Both the position numbers and the translations under genes were made by a program. Below, in pieces: positions 43,257 through 52,146 of a stretch of DNA of 64,000 nt. The stretch spans positions 48,558 through 112,557 of the forward strand of contig NZ_WUFT01000020.1 in the NCBI RefSeq assembly GCF_010668805.1. Reading direction: 5' to 3'. Source of the stretch: Rhizobium phaseoli (GTDB lineage: Bacteria; Pseudomonadota; Alphaproteobacteria; Rhizobiales; Rhizobiaceae). The stretch's first letter is position 1; the number at the start of each line of letters is the position of its first letter. Under the pieces are notes generated by a model. It made no database searches and was not told the origin of the DNA. It worked only from the letters and a program-made list of their open reading frames with translations.

Positions 43257-44195
43257 ATGGTCATGCAACAATCGACATCGTCGACATCCGTCCGAAAGGC
43301 TCCGGCGCGCCGGCATGACAAAGGACGGCTGATGCAGGAAGCCGCCATGCTCGCGCCGGCCATGATCCTGTTGACCCTCTTTCTGATCCTGCCGTTTCTC
43401 TTGTCCTTCTGGACGGCGATGACCAACCAGCCTCTGGTGCCGCGGCCGACGCCCGTCCGGTTCGTCTGGTTCAACAATTTTATCCGCATTTTCCAGGACG
43501 ATCTTTTCTGGACCGCCCTTTGGAACGTCGCGCGCTTCACCTTCTGGATCATTCCAGCGCAGTGCGGCCTCGCTTTCGCGACGGCGCTGCTGCTTCATCA
43601 AAAGCTGCCGTTCCGCAATCTGCTGCGCGGCATGTTCTTCCTGCCGGCGATCACCTCGATGGTCGTGGTCTGCGTCATCTGGGGCACCCTGTTCCAGTAT
43701 CCCACGGGACCGTTCAACCAGATCCTCGGCTTTCTCTCCGGCGGGACGATCCAACCGATCGATTGGCTCGGCGATCCGCAATGGGCGATGTTCTCGCTCG
43801 TCCTGCTCTCGGCCTGGCAGGCCTACGGCTTCCAGATGATCGTCTATCTCGCCGGCCTTCAGGGCATTCCGGACGAACTCTACGATGCCGCCAAGATCGA
43901 CGGTGCGAACGCCTTTCGGCGCTTCTGGCATGTGACCATGCCCGGCCTGCGGCCGACCCATGTCTTCGTTCTGGTGATCACCACCATCCAGGCCTTTAAA
44001 CTCTATACCCAGGTGGCCATCCTCACGCAGGGCGGGCCGAAGAGCAGCACCGAAACGGTGGTGCACTACATGGTCCGTTCCGGCTTCGAAGAGCAGAAGA
44101 TGGGCTACGCCTCTGCCGTTTCGGTCATCTTGTTCGTGATCGTTCTCATCATCGCGCTGATCCAGCGCCAGCTCCTGAGGCGCTTCGATGTCTGA
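43257..44195 (+). CDS. Sugar ABC transporter permease (MalF type)
   Basis: A 312-residue membrane protein with about six helices. The ATG at 43257 follows AAAGGAGG; the upstream frame has no homology. The binding-protein-dependent transport motif (EAA loop) is ELYDAAKIDGANAFRRFWHVTMPGL near residue 210. LPAITSMVVVCVIWGTLF and FFLP are typical of MalF-like permeases of the CUT1 class. It overlaps the second permease by eight bases. With that partner it would form the channel for the fructoside importer. Confidence 0.9.
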   Translation: MVMQQSTSSTSVRKAPARRHDKGRLMQEAAMLAPAMILLTLFLILPFLLSFWTAMTNQPLVPRPTPVRFVWFNNFIRIFQDDLFWTALWNVARFTFWIIPAQCGLAFATALLLHQKLPFRNLLRGMFFLPAITSMVVVCVIWGTLFQYPTGPFNQILGFLSGGTIQPIDWLGDPQWAMFSLVLLSAWQAYGFQMIVYLAGLQGIPDELYDAAKIDGANAFRRFWHVTMPGLRPTHVFVLVITTIQAFKLYTQVAILTQGGPKSSTETVVHYMVRSGFEEQKMGYASAVSVILFVIVLIIALIQRQLLRRFDV

Positions 44196-45081
44196 TCTCG
44201 CTCTCTCGATCCCGCAGGTCCGCACGGCGCGGCTCCGTTCCCCCGCAACGGTTCTTCGCATCATTCAGACGATATGCATTTTCATCATCGCATTGGTGAT
44301 CGTGTCTCCATTGCTGCTGCTGGTCGTGGCAAGCCTCAAGGATGACCGGTTCCGGATTCTGGCCGATATGGGCAGCTTCCGCGCCTTCTGGGTTTCGAAC
44401 CCCACGCTTTCCAACTATGCCGAGGTCGGCCACCTCTCAGGCGAACTTGCCTTCGGACGCTACCTCATCAACTCGCTGATCATCTTGGTCACGACGGTCT
44501 GTTGCGGCCTAATTGTGAATTCGATGGCCGCGTTTGTACTGGCCTGGGGATCGTTCAAGGGCCGCGCCGTCATCCTGTCGATCGTGATTGCACTCTATGT
44601 GATCCCGCAGGAAAGCATCATCATGCCGTTGGTGATCATGGTCTCGCGGGCGGGAATGTCCGATACCTTCGCAGTGCAGATCGTGCCCTGGGTCGCCAGC
44701 CCCCTCTATATCTTTCTGCTCTACCAGTTCTTCGCGCAATTGCCGAAGGAATTGCTGGAGGCAGCCGAGATCGACGGCGCGTCCTTTTTCCGGGCCTATC
44801 GCTCCATCTTCCTGCCGCTCAGTCTGCCCGCGCTCGCCACCGTGTCGATCCTCATGGGTATCGAGACCTGGAACCAGTATCTCTGGCCGATCCTGGTCAC
44901 GCAGACGGATTATGCCCGGCCGATCTCCGTCGCCATCGCCACTTTCTTCGGGCAGGACAGCATCTACTGGGATCGTGCCATGGCAGCCTCCGTTTTGATG
45001 ATGATCCCGATCCTGGGGCTCTACCTCGCATTCCAGCGGTGGTTCGTGAGTTCCTTTATCGGCTCTGCCGTGAAAGGTTGA
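44188..45081 (+). CDS. Sugar ABC transporter permease (MalG type)
   Basis: A 297-residue membrane protein with six helices and the EAA loop ELLEAAEIDGASFFRAYRSIFLPLSLPAL. LYQFFAQLPKELLE and MGIETWNQYLWPI are typical MalG-like elements. It overlaps the upstream permease by eight bases and is followed by the GH32 gene. Both permeases look intact, in contrast to the ATPase gene of the same operon. Confidence 0.9.
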   Translation: MSDLALSIPQVRTARLRSPATVLRIIQTICIFIIALVIVSPLLLLVVASLKDDRFRILADMGSFRAFWVSNPTLSNYAEVGHLSGELAFGRYLINSLIILVTTVCCGLIVNSMAAFVLAWGSFKGRAVILSIVIALYVIPQESIIMPLVIMVSRAGMSDTFAVQIVPWVASPLYIFLLYQFFAQLPKELLEAAEIDGASFFRAYRSIFLPLSLPALATVSILMGIETWNQYLWPILVTQTDYARPISVAIATFFGQDSIYWDRAMAASVLMMIPILGLYLAFQRWFVSSFIGSAVKG

Positions 45082-45085
45082 ATTG

Positions 45086-46804
45086 ATGACAAGCCAAGCG
45101 ATTTCTCCGTCCGATAAAGGGGCGCTGGAGACGATCAGCGCTGTCCTGCCAGAGGGGTCCACGATCCATGCCTGGATCAAGGCGGCACATGGGGCCGCCC
45201 CGGGAAAGCTGACGGCACATGTCGATGGGAACCCGGCCGGTGCTGTCGAAACAGCAAATCCTGACGAATTCGAGTTTCGGCTGCTGACGCTGGAAAGCGG
45301 CGGAGAGGCGGCCTTCTCCTATGATCCCGCGACGACCGAGGTCTCGGTCCTCTATGCCTTCCTTCAGCCGCGCGTTCTTGAAGAAGGCGTCCGGCTGCTG
45401 CATGCCAGCCCTGCCAATGCCACACCCGAGGTCCCCGGCAGCTATCACTTCCGCCCGCCTTTCGGCTGGATGAACGATCCCAACGGGTTTGGAAGATACG
45501 GTGGCAAGCTGCACCTCTTCTACCAGCACTATCCCCATAGCCTTCGGTGGAACAACATGCATTGGGGTCATGCGGTCTCGGAGGACTATCTTCGCTGGAC
45601 GCATCTCCCGATCCTTCTTTTCCCTTCGGATGAACTCACTGCGCGGGCCGACGGGCGGGGCGGGGCATTTTCCGGCTCCGCGATCGCTCTTCCCGGCGAT
45701 GAAGCCGGCCTTCGCATTTTCTTCACCGAGCATATGAAGGATCGGGAACCGGAGGAACAGGTTCAGTTCACCGCCACCAGCCGCGATCTCGTCAATGTCG
45801 AGCCGGCGAGCCTGATCCTGCCGGCGCGTCCCGCCGGGCTCGGCCTGACGACCGACTTCCGCGACCCTTACGTCTTCTTGGGCCCCGACGGCAAATGGAA
45901 GATGTTGCTCGGCACGCGCGACCGCGAGGGCGGCGTCATCCTGCTCTACCAAACCGATGATCCGGCTGCGGCGACGGGATGGAGCTTTCTCGGCATGCTT
46001 CACCGCGAGAACCGCTTCGGGATGACGGCGGCGGAGTGCCCCTGCATGGTGCCCCTCGATGGTCCCGCCAACGACCCGACGACGCGCTGGGCCCTGATTT
46101 TCGGTCTGCTCACCAGCCGCGACCCGGCAACCGGCCGGCGCAACATGACGCTTGCGACCGTCGGCCGTTTCGATGGCCAAAGGTTCTGGATGGAATTCGA
46201 ACAGGAACTGGACTTCGGCACCGACGCCTACGCGTTCCAGGCATTCGTCGACGACGCCGGCCCGATCGGCATCGCATGGCTTGCGAACTGGACGGATATA
46301 TCAAGAGAGATCGACATGCCGACGGCAATGACCCTGCCGCGCCGGCTGGCATTGCAAAGTGGGGCGCTGATCACGCCGCCGGTGTCAGGTGTCGAAAGCT
46401 TGCGGCAGCGTCGACTGGATGCCGAAGGTCTTCTGGATGGCCGGACCGTCGATCTCGCCAACGGCTCCGTCGAAATCCTGCTCACTCTCCGGCAAGCCGG
46501 CAACGCGTTCCGCCTCGATCTCGAACATCCCGAGGCGACGGTCGCGGTTCAGCTGAATGAGGCCGGGCTGAGCATTCCCTTCGCGGTGGCGAGTGCCAAG
46601 CCATCACCCCGCTATATCGCCGCCGGCGCACGCCCGTCGACCATCCGGATATTCCTCGATGCAGGCTCGATCGAGGTCTTCGCCGACGATGGCCGCTGGA
46701 CGGGAACCAAGCGGCTGCCCGGCTACAAGGGGGTAAGTGCTGCGCGTCTGATCGCACCCGAGGGAAATGTACTTGCCGCCGAAATCTGGCAGCTCAGTCT
46801 TTGA
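45086..46804 (+). CDS. Glycoside hydrolase family 32 beta-fructosidase
   Basis: A 572-residue enzyme that hydrolyses beta-fructosides such as sucrose or short fructans. The start is ATG 45086; TTG 45083 just before it is less likely. GH32 active-site residues are all visible: nucleophile Asp131 in WMNDPNG, transition-state stabiliser Asp260 in FRDP, and acid/base Glu317 in AECP. An N-terminal stretch of about 115 residues precedes the five-bladed propeller, and a C-terminal beta-sandwich follows (VFADDGRWTGTKRL). No signal peptide is seen, so it acts in the cytoplasm on imported sugar. Confidence 0.92.
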   Translation: MTSQAISPSDKGALETISAVLPEGSTIHAWIKAAHGAAPGKLTAHVDGNPAGAVETANPDEFEFRLLTLESGGEAAFSYDPATTEVSVLYAFLQPRVLEEGVRLLHASPANATPEVPGSYHFRPPFGWMNDPNGFGRYGGKLHLFYQHYPHSLRWNNMHWGHAVSEDYLRWTHLPILLFPSDELTARADGRGGAFSGSAIALPGDEAGLRIFFTEHMKDREPEEQVQFTATSRDLVNVEPASLILPARPAGLGLTTDFRDPYVFLGPDGKWKMLLGTRDREGGVILLYQTDDPAAATGWSFLGMLHRENRFGMTAAECPCMVPLDGPANDPTTRWALIFGLLTSRDPATGRRNMTLATVGRFDGQRFWMEFEQELDFGTDAYAFQAFVDDAGPIGIAWLANWTDISREIDMPTAMTLPRRLALQSGALITPPVSGVESLRQRRLDAEGLLDGRTVDLANGSVEILLTLRQAGNAFRLDLEHPEATVAVQLNEAGLSIPFAVASAKPSPRYIAAGARPSTIRIFLDAGSIEVFADDGRWTGTKRLPGYKGVSAARLIAPEGNVLAAEIWQLSL

Positions 46805-46821
46805 TCTCTGGAGGAAACGAC

Positions 46822-46903
46822 GTGGCATCGGTTACGGTCGACGAGGCCCGCAAGCATTATGGTGCCGTTCCGGTGATCCACGGCGTCTCCGTCGATATCG
46901 ATG
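46822..46903 (+). pseudogene. Truncated ABC transporter ATPase (first 27 codons only)
   Basis: After GGAGGAAACGAC, GTG 46822 begins ASVTVDEARKHYGAVPVIHGVSVDID, the standard start of a MalK-type sugar ATPase. Family members then continue with DGEF and the Walker A motif. Here the match stops at about 46903 and the sequence turns into the tail of an opposite-strand gene. No Walker A, signature or Walker B motif follows. The operon therefore lacks its own energy-coupling subunit unless one is supplied in trans. Confidence 0.85.
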
Positions 46904-47939
46904 TCTCAACCGACAGATTGGGGCCGAGCGCGCCGAGGAAACTCGCGGCATGGAAAATGGCAGCCGGTGGCTTTGCGCCGGTATCGCGGATGTCACCCGA
47001 CAGGATACGCTGGACCGCTTCGCAGATGATCGGCGCCGTGACGGCATAGATGTCCTGTCCCTGGGCGAGAGCGCGCCGATGCAAGTCGCCTTGCGTGACG
47101 ATCACCTCAACGGCGAAGCGCTGCGCCGAACGTCCGGTTTCATCGATGGCCTGGGGCGGGGGCGTCGATGGATCCCGAACATCCCGCAGGGCAATCGTGC
47201 TGAGAAACGTATGCAGCTCGTTGGTCCGGACGTGGCGGACGATCAGCGGTACTTCCGAAAACGGAAGCTCGATGAATGTCTGCCGGCCGAATGGGGCCGG
47301 CAAGACGGATACCTTCTCGGCCGGCGGCTGGTGCACGGGCCTAAGCTCGCCACCGCTGACCGCCAGGCGCTTTGCTGTGTTCTTTTCCCCGGTCACGCGC
47401 GTGCCTTTGGTCGGCAGCCAGCTATCGAGCGCAACCCGGATTTCGATGGTGTCGGCGTGCTGCCATTCGTCCATCAGGGCTGCCACCAGCAGGTCGGCCA
47501 GTCCGCCGTAAAATCCCATGGCCGGGATGACGACTACGCCGGCTTTCCGGGCCGCAGCCTCATGCCGGTCGAACGTCGCCTGTACGCTCGGCTGTTCGGC
47601 CGTGACGTCGAGATAATGGATGCCGGCCCGCAACGCGGCACGCACGGCTGCGTCGGCCGTGTCCATGAACGGGCCGGCGCAGTTGATGACCGCCGCCGCT
47701 CCGGTGAGCGCACGGTCCAGCGCTGCATCATCCTCTATCGCTACTTCGCGGCATTCGATGCCGCGCTCCGCAAAGCCCGCCTCCGCCAATCGTTCGGCAC
47801 TCCGTCCGATCGCGATCGGTTTCAGCCCGCGCCGCAGCAGTTCGGCGACGACAAAACGGCCGGTATGGCCATTCGCGCCAAGGACCGCCACGGCCTCGGA
47901 TGGTGTTCTGGTGATGTCGGCTTGTTGGGTCGTGGTCAT
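46857..47939 (-). CDS. Saccharopine-dehydrogenase-like (Lys9 family) protein, 3' end possibly lost
   Basis: A 360-residue protein from ATG 47939, preceded by GGAGAG. It has an N-terminal Rossmann fold (AVAVLGANGHTGRFVVAELLRRGLKPIAIGRS) and the phrases AAVINCAGPFMDTADAAVRAALRAG and HYLDVTAEQPSV, typical of trans-acting enoyl reductase / saccharopine-dehydrogenase-like proteins. The last dozen residues (ISTETPWITGTAP) are read from the antisense of the ATPase remnant, so its true C-terminus was probably cut by the same rearrangement. It is divergent from a TetR regulator that likely controls it. Confidence 0.8.
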   Translation of the reverse strand: MTTTQQADITRTPSEAVAVLGANGHTGRFVVAELLRRGLKPIAIGRSAERLAEAGFAERGIECREVAIEDDAALDRALTGAAAVINCAGPFMDTADAAVRAALRAGIHYLDVTAEQPSVQATFDRHEAAARKAGVVVIPAMGFYGGLADLLVAALMDEWQHADTIEIRVALDSWLPTKGTRVTGEKNTAKRLAVSGGELRPVHQPPAEKVSVLPAPFGRQTFIELPFSEVPLIVRHVRTNELHTFLSTIALRDVRDPSTPPPQAIDETGRSAQRFAVEVIVTQGDLHRRALAQGQDIYAVTAPIICEAVQRILSGDIRDTGAKPPAAIFHAASFLGALGPNLSVETSISTETPWITGTAP

Positions 47940-47953
47940 TGCTCTCTCCATCG

Positions 47954-47995
47954 CTACAGACCTGTCTGTACTCAATAAAACATACAGGTCTGTAG
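47954..47995. promoter_or_regulatory. TetR operators between the divergent genes
   Basis: Two palindromes stand side by side: TACAGACCTGTCTGTA (47955-47970) and TACAGGTCTGTA (47983-47994). Together they form a larger inverted repeat with 12-bp perfect arms (CTACAGACCTGT and ACAGGTCTGTAG). This is a typical TetR autoregulatory layout. Confidence 0.75.
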
Positions 47996-48042
47996 CGCGT
48001 CAATCCACTTTCTGCTAGGGTGACTGAATTGGAGATACGCGA

Positions 48043-48639
48043 ATGACGAAAAGCACAGTGAACGCACCCGCCCCAGCCGTGAACGACGTGCGGGACAGAA
48101 TTCTCGAGACGGCATCGGAACTCTTTTACCGGCGCGGCGTGCGTGCCGTCGGCGTCGATCTGGTGGTTGAAAAATCCGGTGTCGCCAAAACCAGCCTTTA
48201 CCGCCATTTCGGCACGAAGGACGATTTGGTCGCGGCCTTCCTGAAGCGCGAAGACCTGGACTTCTGGAGCACCTGGGACCAGGTAACCGAACAGCACCCG
48301 GATGACGCTTTGGCTGAACTCGACGCCCATTTCGAATGGATCGGCGAACGGGTCGGCCGGGACAATTACCGGGGCTGCCCGCAGATCAACACGGCGGCCG
48401 AGTTTCCGGAGGCCGGCCACCCCGCCCGCAAAGTCGCCGAAGCCCACATGCATGAAATGCGGCGCCGCCTGAAGACCATCGCCGGGAGACTGGCGGTCGC
48501 GGCACCCGACCGGCTTGCTGGGCAACTCGCGGTGCTGATCAACGGCGCCTTTGTCAGCATGCAGGTTTTCGAACCCGGCGAGGCGACCGGTTTGCTTCGC
48601 GATGCGGCACACGCCCTGATCGCCGCCAGCCGCGGCTGA
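48043..48639 (+). CDS. TetR-family regulator
   Basis: A 198-residue regulator. The N-terminal helix-turn-helix reads RDRILETASELFYRRGVRAVGVDLVVEKSGVAKTSLYRHFGTKDDLV; the C-terminal domain (RDNYRGCPQINTAAEF) resembles TetR proteins related to YcdC/AcrR. It is divergent from the saccharopine-dehydrogenase-like gene, with two TetR palindromes between them, and would repress that gene until its ligand is bound. The ligand is unknown. Confidence 0.88.
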   Translation: MTKSTVNAPAPAVNDVRDRILETASELFYRRGVRAVGVDLVVEKSGVAKTSLYRHFGTKDDLVAAFLKREDLDFWSTWDQVTEQHPDDALAELDAHFEWIGERVGRDNYRGCPQINTAAEFPEAGHPARKVAEAHMHEMRRRLKTIAGRLAVAAPDRLAGQLAVLINGAFVSMQVFEPGEATGLLRDAAHALIAASRG

Positions 48640-48735
48640 GTCCCCGGAGGCAGACTTCTCAGAGTTGGGAAATGGATCAATAGGAACTGGCCACGCATCG
48701 GGATCGAGAGTTCCCGACATTCGTCGACTGGCGGC

Positions 48736-48829
48736 TCAGCCAAAATTTGTACCGCAACATCTCCTGTCGGCGCTTTTGCGAACACAAGGGCTTTCGCAAC
48801 AACAGGCCGCCAGTTCGTATCCCTTCAAG
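48736..48829. repeat. 94-bp direct repeat, copy 1
   Basis: TCAGCCAAAATTTGTACCG begins a 94-base stretch that recurs at 49762 with 6 differences and no gaps. On the minus strand both copies encode MFAKAPTGDVAVQILAE before diverging. Copies are 1026 bases apart and enclose the SnoaL-like gene and the SRAP fragment. Confidence 0.75.
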
Positions 48830-48970
48830 CCGATCAATTGCACAGCCGGTCAGTCATCGTTATCCTCGAAAGGCGGTCGGCCTGCCGATAGCGGGTCAGG
48901 ACTTCTTTCTTTCCTGACCTGCACCTCGCGCCGTTTCCACTCCTGATGGCGAACGATCGGAAGACTTAAC

Positions 48971-49375
48971 ATGGACGCTTCATCACACGAACGAGCAGCG
49001 ACGATCATGTACGAGCGATATATTGCCTGCTTGAATGCCCGCGCCTGGAAAGGGCTGGGCGAATTCGTGGCGGACGATGTGGTTCACAACGGCCGCCTGC
49101 TCGGGGTGGATGGCTACCGAGCAATGCTGGAAGAGAACTGCCGCGAAATTCCCGACCTCTATTTCCACGTCGATTTCGTCGTAGCGAATGAAAGCCATGT
49201 TGCGTCCCGGATTCGATTCGACTGCGCGCCGATCAACGAATTTCTTGGCGTGCCTGTCCATGGCAAGCGCGTCGTCTTCCATGAGCACGCCTTTTACGCT
49301 CTGAGGAAGGGCAAGATTGCCGAGGTTTTCTCCGTAATCGACAAAACAGCAATTGAAGCGCAGGCGAGGCTCTGA
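48971..49375 (+). CDS. SnoaL-like polyketide-cyclase / ester cyclase family protein
   Basis: A 134-residue protein with a cystatin-like SnoaL fold: ERYIACLNARAWKGLGEFVADDVVHNGRLLGVDGYRAML, then EIPDLYFHVDFVVANESHVASRIRFDCAP and VFHEHAFYALRKGKIAEVFSVID. Residues that could hold a substrate (the His/Asp in DDVVHNG and the final HEHAFY) are present. Family members include ester cyclases and uncharacterised stress proteins; the reaction is not predictable. It lies between the two 94-bp direct repeats. Confidence 0.78.
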   Translation: MDASSHERAATIMYERYIACLNARAWKGLGEFVADDVVHNGRLLGVDGYRAMLEENCREIPDLYFHVDFVVANESHVASRIRFDCAPINEFLGVPVHGKRVVFHEHAFYALRKGKIAEVFSVIDKTAIEAQARL

Positions 49376-49431
49376 GATAGCTAGAACTTTCCCGGATGCA
49401 GTGGCCTGGAGATGGGCATCGGCATTGCTGT

Positions 49432-49623
49432 TCAGTCAACCTGCTCCACCGATAGCGTTCCAACAGGGAGCGGCTTGATCAAAGACTTTGCAGAAACGGT
49501 CGCATCGAGCCAATCGGCGCATGCGTCGCGATCGAGGATGACAATCTGCCGGTCGTGGTAAGGTGCGATGTGCGGCCCCGGCTCCGTAGTCAGCATGCTA
49601 AAGGCCTGCCGCCGCCGCAGCAT
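49432..49623 (-). pseudogene. C-terminal fragment of a SOS-response-associated peptidase (SRAP/YedK-like)
   Basis: The reading frame MLRRRQAFSMLTTEPGPHI then APYHDRQIVILDRD and WLDATVSAKSLIKPLPVGTLSVEQV matches the C-terminal third of SRAP/HMCES proteins, which crosslink abasic sites in single-stranded DNA. The catalytic N-terminal Cys domain is missing: the frame upstream is unrelated. This is therefore a remnant and has no obvious function. Confidence 0.75.
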
Positions 49624-49761
49624 CAGGTCTGCAACATGTACGCACTCGATCGCTCGCTAAGGCGGTAAAAGTCGTTGCATCGAACGGGAATCCAAGGATG
49701 CGAACTCCGGTGCAAATCAACCGGTGCACCTGACCCTATCGCGACATCGTCGATTTGCTGT

Positions 49762-49855
49762 TCAGCCAAAATTTGTACCGCAACATCTCCTGTCGGCGCC
49801 TTTGCGAACAAAAGGGCTTTCGCAACAACAGGCCGCCGGTTCGAGTCCTTTCAAG
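49762..49855. repeat. 94-bp direct repeat, copy 2
   Basis: Second copy of the repeat at 48736. Near its end it reads GGTTCGAGTCC, which looks like a tRNA T-arm, but the stem bases do not pair and no full tRNA can be drawn. The rest of the 49376-50059 gap holds only the SRAP remnant and this repeat. Confidence 0.75.
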
Positions 49856-50059
49856 GCGAAGAGCTTCACGTTTTTCCGTGGCGGCTTGAATCTGAGGCAA
49901 TCCCCGTTGGGCCAATCTGACTTCTTGCCGAGTTAGGCAGATCGAAAATTTCGGACTGCTGCTATACAAGAAACGTCTGTAGAGCTCCCCGCATCATACC
50001 GCCGGTGAAGTCTCCGACGAAGCCTGTTTCGGTCCACCAATAGGTTCTGGAGAAGTGCG

Positions 50060-51025
50060 ATGTACGAAACTCAGACGCTGCTCCACACACGGATCGATGC
50101 CGCTGTGACTGGGGCCGAAGTCATTCGCCACGTGGACCTTACCGGGCGGGTTGCGTTGGTAACCGGCGGTTCTTCCGGCCTCGGTCTCGAGTCTGTCCGA
50201 GCGTTTGCATCATCGGGCGCCCAAGTATGCGTTCCGGCTATTGACCCCGTCGCTGCCAGAGCCGCTTTGAGGGGCATTAAAGGAGTAGATGTCTGGCCCA
50301 TTGACCTGTCGAACCTCGGCTCTATCAAAGTTTTCGCGAACGCGTTCCTTGAGCGTCGTCGCAGCCTTGATCTCCTGGTCCTTAACGCGGGCGTCATTGC
50401 GCAGCCGCTGTCGCGCGACCAGCACGGCCGTGAGCGCCACTTCTCGGTCAATTACCTCGGACACTTTCACCTGACGGCGTTGCTTTGGCCGGCTTTGCTT
50501 GCGGCAGGGAAATCCAGGGTCGTCATCCTTTCATCGCGCGCTCACCAGCTGTGCGAGGTCGATTTCGACGATCTCGATTTCGTGCGACGACCGTACGACA
50601 AGTGGATGGCTTATGCTCAATCGAAAACCGCTAACGCGCTCTTCGCAGTCGCGCTCGACCAGCGCGGCCGCGGTCATGGGGTCCGCGCCTTCTCCGCACA
50701 CCCGGGAATGATTGTCACCCCAGGAATTCGCCATCTGACGAGGGCCGAGTTCGATGCAGTTGGCGCTCTGGCCCAGGATGGGACGCCGGTAATCGATCCG
50801 GCAAACGACAAGAAGACCGCCGAACAAGGAGCGGCAACGACAGTGTGGTGCGCAACTGCTCCCGCGCTCGAGGCCACAGGGGGCGTCTACTGTGAAAACT
50901 GCGATGTTGCGTCCGTGGAGCCCGAAGAGAGGTTCGGAGTGCGCCCGTATGCCATCGACCCAGAGAGAGCCGAGCGGTTGTGGCGCATTAGCGCGTCGCG
51001 CACTGGATTAGACATCGGTACTTGA
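50060..51025 (+). CDS. Short-chain dehydrogenase/reductase (WWOX/retinol-dehydrogenase-like)
   Basis: A 321-residue classical SDR. Cofactor motif VTGGSSGLGLESVRAF is near residue 35, LVLNAGV is the NAG motif, and the catalytic residues are Ser in VILSSRAH and the YxxxK in MAYAQSK. FSAHPGMIVTPGI follows. An N-terminal extension of about 25 residues is present. The start at 50060 follows GGAGAAGTGCG. It oxidises or reduces an alcohol/ketone with NAD(P), with unknown substrate. Base composition is a little lower in GC than neighbouring core genes, consistent with acquired DNA. Confidence 0.85.
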   Translation: MYETQTLLHTRIDAAVTGAEVIRHVDLTGRVALVTGGSSGLGLESVRAFASSGAQVCVPAIDPVAARAALRGIKGVDVWPIDLSNLGSIKVFANAFLERRRSLDLLVLNAGVIAQPLSRDQHGRERHFSVNYLGHFHLTALLWPALLAAGKSRVVILSSRAHQLCEVDFDDLDFVRRPYDKWMAYAQSKTANALFAVALDQRGRGHGVRAFSAHPGMIVTPGIRHLTRAEFDAVGALAQDGTPVIDPANDKKTAEQGAATTVWCATAPALEATGGVYCENCDVASVEPEERFGVRPYAIDPERAERLWRISASRTGLDIGT

Positions 51026-51090
51026 GCCACAATGGCTGACGCCGTAAAGTACTTTCCGCATAAAAGAATAGCCGCAAAGGAAGGTATTGA

Positions 51091-52146
51091 ATGCAAGGGC
51101 AGGCTGACCTGACGGCAATCGCTACCATAGAGCTGGCAACAATATTTGGGTCCTTCTTCCTCTATCCTGCGCGTCATCTTCTACTCAAAGGCGATGAACC
51201 TGTCACCATCGGTTCGCGAGCGCTCGAAATCCTTATCGCATTGACGGAACGCGCGGGCGAGCTCGTAACGAAGGACGAACTGATATCGCGGGCCTGGCCT
51301 GGAGCCACAGTCGAAGAGTCAAATCTCAGAGCGCAGATTGCCTTGCTCCGAAAAGTGCTCGGTGACGATCATGCCGCTGCGCGATACATCGCCGCCGTGC
51401 CTTCACGAGGCTATCGCTTCATCGCTCCTCTTTCACGTGCTCAAGGTGACACCGCGACAACCGTAACGGCTGCACCGAACAATCTGCCAAGACTGCTGAC
51501 GCAGCCCATCGGGCGGGAACAGGCGATCAGGGTTGTCGAAGGGCGCTTCCAACGGTTCCGTCTTGTAACCATAGTAGGACCAGGTGGGATAGGAAAGACC
51601 ACCGTAGGCCTCAGCGTGGCAGAGCGCCTGGCATCATCGTACGAGCACGGCTTGTGTTTTCTGGACTTGGCACCGATTTCGAACCCCCAAGCACTGCCCT
51701 TCATGCTGGCTTCGCAGCTCCGTCTGAACGACACGTCCCATGATCCCACCATGCATCTGGGCGCGCACCTTCGTGATAAGCGTATGCTGCTCGTGTTCGA
51801 CAGCTGCGAACTGGTCCTCGACGGCGCGGCCCGGCTTGCAGAAACGTTGCTCCGTGAAGCACCGGAGATCGGTATCGTTGCCACCAGTCGCGAGGCGTTG
51901 CGGGTCGAGGGGGAGAGTGTCTACAGGCTTCCATCTCTGGATATGCCACCTCCGGCGGCTGGTCTCACCGCCGCCGACGCATTGGAGTTTCCGGCTATCC
52001 GCTTGTTCGTCGAGCGGGCGATCTCCTTTCAGGGCTGTCGATCGATCCGGCAACAACCACAGGCTTGGCCACGGCCTCGCACACCCGCGCCATCAGCGCT
52101 TCGACATCGCCGCCGAAGCGATAGGCGAGCAGATCGAGACCGCTGA
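51091..52146 (+). pseudogene. Truncated winged-helix / NB-ARC-type ATPase regulator
   Basis: From ATG 51091 the frame encodes an OmpR-like winged helix (FLYPARHLLLKGDEPVTIGSRALEILIALTERAGELVTKDELISRAWPG) and an AAA/NB-ARC ATPase with Walker A VGPGGIGKTTVGLSVAER and Walker B LLVFDSCE. Full-length relatives have about 900 residues, with a TPR tail. The homology stops near codon 310 (FVERA, about 52020), and the last 40 or so codons are antisense to the following gene. It is therefore probably non-functional, or a DNA-binding fragment only. Confidence 0.82.

Noticed and set aside
47728..48720. 330-residue minus-strand frame
   Set aside because: It is antisense to the TetR gene, whose helix-turn-helix is convincing.
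49801..49860. tRNA gene suggested by GGTTCGAGTCC
   Set aside because: The T-stem does not pair and no acceptor, D or anticodon arms can be drawn.
46904..52024. Insertion sequence or transposon explaining the broken genes
   Set aside because: No transposase, integrase or terminal inverted repeats are visible at either junction.
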